This document shows, in pieces, positions 57,452 through 64,000 of a stretch of DNA of 64,000 nt. The position numbers and the translations under genes are program-made. Source of the DNA: Pseudomonadota bacterium (GTDB lineage Bacteria > Pseudomonadota > Alphaproteobacteria > Dongiales > Dongiaceae); assembly GCA_021792365.1 (NCBI GenBank), contig JAJYUT010000004.1, positions 248,001 to 312,000 on the forward strand. Direction: 5' to 3'. Within the stretch, counting starts at the first letter, position 1; every line of letters starts with the position of its first letter. Under the pieces are notes generated by a model. It did no database searches. It was given only the letters and a program-made list of their open reading frames with translations, and was not told the origin of the DNA.

Positions 57452-60400
57452 ATGAATTCGGGCACCAAAGACTGGCAGTTCTGGATCGATCGCGGCGGCA
57501 CCTTCACCGACGTGGTGGCGAAGCGGCCCGACGGGTCCCTGGTGACGCACAAATTGCTGTCGGAGAATCCGGAGCGCTACCGCGACGCGGCCATCCAGGG
57601 CATCCGCGACATCCTCGGCCTCGCGGCCGACGCGCCGATCCCGCGCGAGGTGGGCGCGATCAAGATGGGCACGACGGTCGCGACCAACGCGCTGCTGGAG
57701 CGCAAGGGCGAACGCACGCTGCTGGTCGTCACCAAGGGGTTCCGCGACGCCTTGCGCATCGCCTACCAGAACCGGCCCAAGATCTTCGCGCGCCAGATCA
57801 AGCTGCCGGAGCTTCTCTATGCCGAGGCGATCGAGGTGGAGGAGCGCATCACGGCGGAAGGCGAGGTGCTGAGGCCCCTCGACCTGGCGGCCGCGCGCCG
57901 CGATCTGGCGCAGGCGCGGGCTGCAGGGTTCGAGTGCGTCGCGATCCTGCTGATGCACGGGTTCCGCCACACGCAGCATGAGCGGGCGCTGGCGGACCTC
58001 GCGCAGGAGCTGGGTTTCCAGCAGATCTCGGTCAGCCACCGCGTCTCGCCGCTGATGAAGCTGGTCAGCCGCGGCGATACCACCGTGGTCGATGCCTATC
58101 TCTCGCCGATCCTGCGGCGCTATGTCGGCCAGGTGGCGCGGGAGGTCGGCAACGACCGCACGCGCCTGATGTTCATGCAGTCCAACGGCGGCCTGGCAGA
58201 CGCGGCCAAGTTCCAGGGCAAGGACAGCATTCTCTCCGGGCCGGCGGGTGGCATCGTCGGCGCGGTGGAGACCGCGCGCCTCGCGGGCTTTGGGCGCATC
58301 ATCGGCTTCGACATGGGCGGGACCTCGACCGACGTGTCGCATTGGAGCGGTGCGTACGAGCGCACCTTCGACGCGCAGGTCGCGGGCGTCAGGGTGCGCG
58401 CACCGATGATGCAGATCCATACCGTCGCGGCGGGCGGCGGATCGATCCTGCATTTCGATGGTGCGCGCTTGCGGGTCGGGCCGGATTCCGCCGGCGCGAA
58501 TCCGGGCCCAGCCAGCTATCGCCGCGGCGGGCCGCTCACGGTGACCGATTGCAACGTGATGCTGGGGCGGCTCAATCCCGATTTCTTCCCGCGCATCTTC
58601 GGGCCCAATGCTGACCAGACGCTGGACCGCGAAATCGTGGCCCGGAAATTCGCCGCGCTGGCGGCCGAGATTTCGCGCGCGACGGGGAGGAGCATATCGG
58701 CGGAGGACGCGGCCGAAGGTTTCATGAAGATCGCGGTCGCCAACATGGCGAACGCGATCAAGGAGATCTCCATCCAGCGCGGCTATGACGTCAGCAAGTA
58801 TACGCTCGCCTGTTTCGGCGGGGCGGGCGGGCAGCATGCCTGCCGCGTGGCCGACGAGCTCGGCATGAAGCGCATCTTCCTGCATCCCTTTGCGGGTGTG
58901 CTCTCCGCGTACGGAATGGGGCTCGCGGATGTGCGCACGCTCCGCCACCGGACGATCGAAGCGGAGCTGAGCGGGGCGGCATTGCCTGCATTGACGCAGG
59001 CCCTGGACGAACTGGCGCGCGCGGGCGAGGCGGAATTGCTGGCGCAGGGCATCGACAGGTCGGCCATGGCGGTCGAGCGGCACGTGCACATCAAATATGC
59101 CGGCACCGACGCGCCGCTACTGGCGGATTTCGGCGACTTGGCCGCAATCAAGGCGAGCTTCGAGCAGGCGCATCGCCGCCAATACGGCTTCATCGTGCCC
59201 AACAAGGCGCTGATCGTGGATTCCGTCAGCGTCGAAGCGATCGGGCGCACGGAAGCCGTGGCCGATCCCGTGCTGGCTTCGACGGATCGCGCGGAGGCTA
59301 AGCCAAAAGCGCTGGTGCCGTTCTGGGCGGAAGGGGCCAATCATCAGGCGCCGGTGCTGGACCGCGGCGAGATGCGTCCGGGCCAGGAAGTGGATGGACC
59401 CGCCATCATCCTGGAGCCGACCAGCACCACCATCGTCGAGCCGGGCTGGACCGCAATTGCAACCGCGCACGGGCATCTGGTGCTAGAGCGGCGCAAGACG
59501 CTGGCGCGGCAGGCGGCGGTCGGCACCAGCGTCGATCCAGTGATGCTCGAGATCTTCAACAATCTCTTCATGTCGATCGCCGAGCAGATGGGCTCGACCC
59601 TCGAGAAGACCAGCTATTCGGTCAACATCAAGGAGCGGCTGGATTTCTCCTGCGCGCTGTTCGACCAGCAGGGCAAGCTCATCGCCAACGCGCCGCACAT
59701 GCCGGTGCATCTGGGCTCGATGGGCGAATCGGTCGAGACCATCATCCACGCCAATCGCGACGCGACCGGCAAGTCCACCATCATGCCGGGCGATGTCTAT
59801 GTGCTGAACGCGCCTTATAATGGCGGCACGCACCTGCCGGACGTCACGGTCATCACGCCGGTCTTCAGCGAGAACGGGCTCGACGAGGGCAGCAAGGTGA
59901 TCCTGTTCTATGTCGCGAGCCGCGGGCACCACGCCGATATCGGCGGCATCACGCCGGGCTCCATGCCGCCGGACAGCCGCAATGTGGCGGAAGAGGGCGT
60001 GCTGATCGACAATTTCAAGCTGGTGGACCAGGGCAGGTTCCGCGAGCCGGAGCTGCGGCGCTTGCTTGAGAGTGGTCCTTACCCTGCGCGCAATGTCGAG
60101 CAGAACGTCGCGGACCTGAAAGCGCAGGTGGCGGCCAATGAGCGCGGGGTGCAGGAGCTGCGCCGCATGGTCGAGCAGTTCAGCCTGCCGGTGGTGCACG
60201 CCTATATGGGCCACGTGAAGGACAATGCGGCCGAGCAGGTGCGGCGTGTCATCGATCACCTGAGCGACGGGTCTTTCGTCTATGAGATGGACGACGGCGC
60301 CAAGATCGCCGTCGCGGTGACGGTCGACAAGAAAGCGCGCCGGGCGAAGATCGACTTCACCGGCACATCGCCGCAGCGGCCGAACAACTTCAACGCGCCG

Positions 60401-61111
60401 TCCTCGGTGGCCAAGGCCGCCGTGCTCTACGTCTTCCGCACCATGATCGATGACGAGATCCCGATGAATGCCGGATGCCTGGAGCCGCTGGACATCGTGA
60501 TCCCCGAGGGGTGCATGCTGCGCCCGAGCTATCCGGCGGCCGTGGTAGCCGGCAATGTCGAGACCTCGCAATGCATCACCGATGCGCTCTATGGCGCGAT
60601 GAAGGTGATGGCGGCGGCCCAGGGCACGATGAACAACTTCACCTTCGGCAATGCGCGGCACCAATATTACGAGACGGTGGCCGGCGGTTCCGGTGCCGGG
60701 CCGGGCTTCGACGGCACCGATGCGGTGCAGACCCACATGACCAATTCGCGCCTGACCGACCCGGAGGTTCTGGAGTTCCGCTTTCCCGTGCTTGTGGAAG
60801 AGTTCCGCATCCGGCGCGGCAGCGGCGGGACCGGCCTTCATCGTGGCGGTGACGGGGTGGCGCGGCGCATCCGCTTCCGCGAGGCGATGACGGCGGCGAT
60901 CCTCAGCGGCCATCGCCGCATCCCGCCCTATGGGCTGGAAGGCGGCGCGCCGGGCGCGCTGGGGCGCAACGCCGTCGAGCGGGCGGACGGCTCGGTGGTC
61001 GCGCTCAAGGGCACCGACAGGATCGACATGCAGCCCGGCGATTGCTTTATCATAGAGACCCCGGGCGGCGGCGGCTTCGGCAAGCCCGCCGTCCCCAAGG
61101 CAGCGGAGTAG
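57452..61111 (+). CDS. Fused hydantoinase A/B, 5-oxoprolinase-type enzyme
   Basis: A 1219-residue protein joining HyuA (about 1-690) and HyuB (about 700-1210). The HyuA part starts [13 protein letters not shown] and holds [16 protein letters not shown] and [13 protein letters not shown], the sugar-kinase-like ATP site. The HyuB part contains [36 protein letters not shown] and a C-terminal [11 protein letters not shown]. Full-length fusions of this type are ATP-dependent 5-oxoprolinases or hydantoinases; which ring is opened cannot be told from sequence. A TATAGT box at 57399-57404 may be the -10 of its promoter. Confidence 0.9.
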   Translation: MNSGTKDWQFWIDRGGTFTDVVAKRPDGSLVTHKLLSENPERYRDAAIQGIRDILGLAADAPIPREVGAIKMGTTVATNALLERKGERTLLVVTKGFRDALRIAYQNRPKIFARQIKLPELLYAEAIEVEERITAEGEVLRPLDLAAARRDLAQARAAGFECVAILLMHGFRHTQHERALADLAQELGFQQISVSHRVSPLMKLVSRGDTTVVDAYLSPILRRYVGQVAREVGNDRTRLMFMQSNGGLADAAKFQGKDSILSGPAGGIVGAVETARLAGFGRIIGFDMGGTSTDVSHWSGAYERTFDAQVAGVRVRAPMMQIHTVAAGGGSILHFDGARLRVGPDSAGANPGPASYRRGGPLTVTDCNVMLGRLNPDFFPRIFGPNADQTLDREIVARKFAALAAEISRATGRSISAEDAAEGFMKIAVANMANAIKEISIQRGYDVSKYTLACFGGAGGQHACRVADELGMKRIFLHPFAGVLSAYGMGLADVRTLRHRTIEAELSGAALPALTQALDELARAGEAELLAQGIDRSAMAVERHVHIKYAGTDAPLLADFGDLAAIKASFEQAHRRQYGFIVPNKALIVDSVSVEAIGRTEAVADPVLASTDRAEAKPKALVPFWAEGANHQAPVLDRGEMRPGQEVDGPAIILEPTSTTIVEPGWTAIATAHGHLVLERRKTLARQAAVGTSVDPVMLEIFNNLFMSIAEQMGSTLEKTSYSVNIKERLDFSCALFDQQGKLIANAPHMPVHLGSMGESVETIIHANRDATGKSTIMPGDVYVLNAPYNGGTHLPDVTVITPVFSENGLDEGSKVILFYVASRGHHADIGGITPGSMPPDSRNVAEEGVLIDNFKLVDQGRFREPELRRLLESGPYPARNVEQNVADLKAQVAANERGVQELRRMVEQFSLPVVHAYMGHVKDNAAEQVRRVIDHLSDGSFVYEMDDGAKIAVAVTVDKKARRAKIDFTGTSPQRPNNFNAPSSVAKAAVLYVFRTMIDDEIPMNAGCLEPLDIVIPEGCMLRPSYPAAVVAGNVETSQCITDALYGAMKVMAAAQGTMNNFTFGNARHQYYETVAGGSGAGPGFDGTDAVQTHMTNSRLTDPEVLEFRFPVLVEEFRIRRGSGGTGLHRGGDGVARRIRFREAMTAAILSGHRRIPPYGLEGGAPGALGRNAVERADGSVVALKGTDRIDMQPGDCFIIETPGGGGFGKPAVPKAAE

Positions 61112-61116
61112 CAGGC

Positions 61117-62517
61117 ATGGCCATCGCCAACACCTCTCGACGCGTTCCGGAACCGGCCCTGCTGATCGAGGGCCTGCGGGCCATGCTGGGCGAGCGCTGC
61201 AGCGTCAATCCCGGCATCCTCGACCGGCACGGCCATGACGAGAGCTACCACGAGACGCACAAGCCCGACGTGGTGGTGTTCCCGGAAAGCACAGAGGAAG
61301 TCGCGGCGATCATGCGCCTCGCGCGCAAGCATGATGCGCCGGTCATCCCCTTCGGCGTCGGCACCTCGCTGGAGGGCCACGTTGCGGCTCTGGAAGGCGG
61401 GATCTCCATCGACATGGGCCGCATGAATCGCATCGTCGAGGTGAACGCGGCGGATCTCGACGTGCTGGTGGAGGCCGGCGTCACGCGCAAGCAGCTCAAC
61501 AACGATCTGCGCGACCAGGGCCTGTTCTTCCCGATCGATCCCGGCGCGGACGCCACGATCGGCGGCATGGCCTCGACCCGCGCCAGCGGCACCAATGCGG
61601 TGCGCTACGGCACCATGCGGGAGAATGTGCTCGGCCTCACCATCGTCACGGCGGACGGCCGCATCATGAAGACCGGCGGTCGCGCGCGTAAGTCTTCAGC
61701 GGGCTACGATCTGACGCGCCTGTTCGTGGGGTCGGAGGGGACGCTCGGAATCATCACCGAAGTGCGCCTGCGCCTCTATGGCATTCCCGAGACGATGGCG
61801 GCGGCGGTGACGCCGTTCCCGACCATCGCGGATGCGGTCAACACGGTCATCGGCGTGATCCAGTCCGGCATCCCGGTCGCGCGCATCGAGTTGCTGGACG
61901 AGATGCAGATGAAGGCCAGCAACCTTTATTCGAAGCTGGACTATGCCGAGCAGCCGACCCTGTTCATCGAGTTCCACGGCAGCGAGCGCGGCGTCGCGGA
62001 GCAGGTGGAGCTGGTGAAGGCGATCGCCGCGGAATATGGCGGCGGCGAGTTCCGCTGGAGCGTGAAGCCGGAAGAGCGCACGAAGCTATGGCAGGCCCGG
62101 CACGACGCGTATTACGCCGGACTGTCGCTGCGCCCCGGATCGCGCGGCTGGCCGACCGACGTGTGCGTGCCGATCTCGCGTCTCGCGGAATGCATCGTGG
62201 AGACCCGCAAAGACATCGAGGCGAGCGGCCTCCTCGCGATGATCCTTGGCCATGTCGGCGACGGCAACTTCCACGTCACCATTCTGGTCGATCCCGACTA
62301 CCCGGAGGAGCTGAGGCGCGCCGAGGCCTTCAACGACCGGCTGGTTGACCGCGCCCTCGCCATGGGCGGCACCTGCACCGGCGAGCACGGCATCGGCTTC
62401 GGCAAGATCGCGTTCCTGGAGCGCGAGCACGGCGAGGCCGTCGGCCTGATGCGCCTCATTAAGCAGACGCTCGACCCGGAGAACCGGATGAACCCGGGGA
62501 AGATTTTCAAGGCGTAG
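61117..62517 (+). CDS. FAD-binding oxidase, D-lactate dehydrogenase (cytochrome)/GlcD type
   Basis: A 466-residue flavoenzyme of the PCMH/vanillyl-alcohol oxidase family. VVVFPESTEEVAAIMRLA and PFGVGTSLEGH begin the FAD domain, PGADATIGGMASTRASGTNA and GSEGTLGIITEVRL complete it, and the C-terminal GHVGDGNFHV and GTCTGEHGIGFGKI form the substrate cap with metal-binding His. Likely electron acceptors are cytochrome c or quinone. It starts 5 bp after the oxoprolinase stop with GGAGTAGC upstream, so it is coupled to it. Substrate may be a 2-hydroxy acid. Confidence 0.9.
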   Translation: MAIANTSRRVPEPALLIEGLRAMLGERCSVNPGILDRHGHDESYHETHKPDVVVFPESTEEVAAIMRLARKHDAPVIPFGVGTSLEGHVAALEGGISIDMGRMNRIVEVNAADLDVLVEAGVTRKQLNNDLRDQGLFFPIDPGADATIGGMASTRASGTNAVRYGTMRENVLGLTIVTADGRIMKTGGRARKSSAGYDLTRLFVGSEGTLGIITEVRLRLYGIPETMAAAVTPFPTIADAVNTVIGVIQSGIPVARIELLDEMQMKASNLYSKLDYAEQPTLFIEFHGSERGVAEQVELVKAIAAEYGGGEFRWSVKPEERTKLWQARHDAYYAGLSLRPGSRGWPTDVCVPISRLAECIVETRKDIEASGLLAMILGHVGDGNFHVTILVDPDYPEELRRAEAFNDRLVDRALAMGGTCTGEHGIGFGKIAFLEREHGEAVGLMRLIKQTLDPENRMNPGKIFKA

Positions 62518-62524
62518 ACCTATC

Positions 62525-62647
62525 AAAACCGTCATCCTGGCCGAGCCGCGACAGCGGCGCAGAGCTGGACCCATGGGCTATTGACGCATCGCTGACGGAA
62601 CGCGTGGGTCGTGGGTCGCGCTGCGCGCGCCCGGGATGGCCGTTTTT
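62525..62647. repeat. Degenerate intergenic inverted repeat after the FAD oxidase gene
   Basis: The left arm (from about 62525, AAAACCGTCATCCTGGCCGA) is roughly complementary to the right arm ending at 62647 (CCGGGATGGCCGTTTTT). The start CCGTCATCC resembles the element at 54592. The T run at the right end could make it a terminator for the plus-strand operon. Confidence 0.4.
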
Positions 62648-62665
62648 GATGATAATTTTCGAGGA

Positions 62666-62863
62666 CTACTCCTCGTTGTCCTGCTCCGGCTTCTCCCGCC
62701 GGTGCCCCTCGTGCAGCTTCTCGGCCTTGGAGTCCAGCAGGCGTTCGCGGTCGCGGTCGGCCTTGATGCGGCCCCATTTCACGCGGCGTTCGCGGGCGCG
62801 GCGCTTGTCCTCCTCGCGCTGCTTTGCTTTGCGAACGTGGTTCAGATTGACAATATCAGCCAT
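62666..62863 (-). CDS. DUF4169 family small protein
   Basis: A 65-residue, very charged peptide beginning MADIVNLNHVRKAKQREEDK and continuing with RERRVKWGRIKADRDRERL. That start (M-A-x-I-V-N-L) and the RxxKWGRxK pattern are those of DUF4169, an alphaproteobacterial family of unknown role. It is predicted to be one long helix. It stands alone, convergent with the FAD oxidase gene and divergent from the AsmA gene. Confidence 0.8.
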   Translation of the reverse strand: MADIVNLNHVRKAKQREEDKRRARERRVKWGRIKADRDRERLLDSKAEKLHEGHRREKPEQDNEE

Positions 62864-63027
62864 TTCAAGGGCTTCAGGCTCGCGAAAATTTCACCGGGAG
62901 GTCGCGGGTTATGCTTGCGAGGCATTTTGTCCCGCAGCGATAATGGCGGCAAGCGGTTCCGATCTCCATTCGGCCCCGGAACCCCGTGCGTGGACCGACC
63001 CGGTCGCCACAACAGGGCAGGAACGAC

Positions 63028-64000
63028 ATGAAAAAAGTGCTGTGGATCGTCGGCGGCCTCATCGGCCTCCTCATCGTCGTGGCGGTGGCCGCGCCATTCT
63101 TCATCGACCTCAACGACTACAAGGCGGAGATCGCCGCCCAGGCCAAGAAGGCGACCGGCCGCGACCTGGCCATTGACGGGGACATCGCGCTCTCGATCCT
63201 GCCCACGCCCGGCGTGACGGTCTCCGGCATCCGCTTCGGGAACGCGCCGGGCGGCAGCCAGCCCGACATGGCGACCCTCGAATCGGCCACCGTGAAGGTG
63301 GCGCTGATGCCGCTGATCTCCGGCAATGTCGAAGTGGAGGAGGTGATCCTCGACAAGCCGATTTTCGTCTTCGAGAAGCTGAAGGACGGCAGCGGCAATT
63401 GGCAGATCGCACCGGAGGCGGCGGCGCCGGAAGCCGGCGTCGTTCCGGAGCAGGGCGCCGCGCCCGCCTCGGGCGGCGACATGGCGGTCGTCATCAAGAG
63501 CGCCTCGATCGAAGGGGGCACCCTCATCTATCGCGACCTCGCCGCCGGCACCGAGCAGAAGGTGGAGAACCTCAATATCGACCTGTCGCTGGACAGCCTG
63601 ACCGGTCCATTCCAGGCGGAAGGCGGCGCGAGCGTCGCCAACATTCCCGTCGGCTTCCGCATCAAGACCGGCGCGCTCGACCCGCAGGCGCCGATGCCGC
63701 TGGACGTCAGCTTCAACCTGACCGAAGCCGATGCGACCATCGGCTTCGTCGGCCAGGTCGATGTGTCCGCGGTGGAAGCCCCCGGCAAGCCCATTGTCAC
63801 CGGCAGGCTCTCCAGCAAGGGCGATGATCTGGCGAAGCTCATCGCGGGGATGCCGAACCAGTCGGCGGACGGATTGCCGCCGATCATGGCCCAGGCCTTC
63901 GCGGTCAATGCGGATATCGAGGCCGGCATCACCAGCGCAAAGACCGACAATTTCACCGCAACGCTCGGCGATCTGAACGCCAAGGCCAACGTCGCCGCCA
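63028..64000 (+). CDS. AsmA-family protein, N-terminal part (runs off the right edge)
   Basis: 324 complete codons are in the window, with no stop. The start MKKVLWIVGGLIGLLIVVAV is a membrane anchor; FIDLNDYKAEIAAQAKKATG and DGDIALSILPTPGVTVSGI are the opening of the AsmA domain. AsmA-like proteins bridge inner and outer membrane and are thought to move phospholipids or affect outer-membrane assembly. GGGCAGGAA marks the ATG at 63028. Residues about 133-158 are an Ala/Pro/Glu-rich insert. Confidence 0.87.
   Translation, partial: MKKVLWIVGGLIGLLIVVAVAAPFFIDLNDYKAEIAAQAKKATGRDLAIDGDIALSILPTPGVTVSGIRFGNAPGGSQPDMATLESATVKVALMPLISGNVEVEEVILDKPIFVFEKLKDGSGNWQIAPEAAAPEAGVVPEQGAAPASGGDMAVVIKSASIEGGTLIYRDLAAGTEQKVENLNIDLSLDSLTGPFQAEGGASVANIPVGFRIKTGALDPQAPMPLDVSFNLTEADATIGFVGQVDVSAVEAPGKPIVTGRLSSKGDDLAKLIAGMPNQSADGLPPIMAQAFAVNADIEAGITSAKTDNFTATLGDLNAKANVAA

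Noticed and set aside
59483-60913. 476-codon minus-strand frame opposite the oxoprolinase gene
   Set aside because: Antisense shadow with His/Arg-rich translation and no recognisable domain.

Overview
This 64 kb, GC-rich window (clearly above 60% by eye) looks like a chromosomal segment of an alphaproteobacterium, probably of the Rhodospirillales/Rhizobiales grade. The assignment rests on gene order (division/cell-wall cluster ending in ftsZ, then bamD-recN-ligA), an OxyR-AhpC-AhpD peroxide module, an MlaA-MlaC pair, DUF1127 and DUF4169 proteins, a UvrD/PcrA helicase beside prmA, and a rnpB gene in the type A style. No tRNA, rRNA operon, CRISPR array, phage or insertion sequence was found.

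Left part (1-28.4 kb): an accessory-rich region. It holds a partial oxyR divergent from ahpC-ahpD; gabT followed by a TauD/TfdA-family dioxygenase; the mlaA-mlaC lipid transport pair; a dppABCDF dipeptide ABC transporter operon; a hotdog thioesterase; a GST; two paralogous AstE/AspA-like zinc deacylases; a fusion of a SARP/BTAD regulator with an alpha/beta hydrolase, divergent from a methanethiol S-methyltransferase gene (mddA); a 62-residue DUF1127 protein; uvrD/pcrA; prmA; a tautomerase plus SDR pair with a divergent LysR regulator; a protein with three tandem DUF1127-like units; a long-form Xaa-Pro aminopeptidase; a small membrane protein; and an EamA transporter.

Middle part (28.4-52.9 kb): the housekeeping core, all on the minus strand. 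Read in transcription order it is rnpB, mraZ, rsmH, ftsL, ftsI, murE, murF, mraY, murD, ftsW, murG, murC, murB, ddl, ftsQ, ftsA, ftsZ, a strong terminator, then a new promoter and bamD, recN, ligA. Most junctions are ATGA-type overlaps, so the cluster is translationally coupled. MraZ-box repeats overlap the mraZ promoter. lpxC, often found between ftsZ and bamD in this class, is absent from that place.

Right part (52.9-64 kb): an AmpD-type amidase, a second EamA transporter, the ABC-F ATPase Uup, a TerB-DnaJ protein, a fused HyuA-HyuB/5-oxoprolinase-type enzyme coupled to an FAD-linked oxidase, a DUF4169 protein, and the start of an AsmA-family protein that runs off the window.

Most interesting signals: (i) the SARP-hydrolase fusion facing mddA, with two exact 10-bp direct repeats at an 11-bp period between them, the spacing SARP regulators use; (ii) the triple DUF1127 protein; (iii) the missing lpxC; (iv) an SDR whose catalytic Tyr position is Ala.
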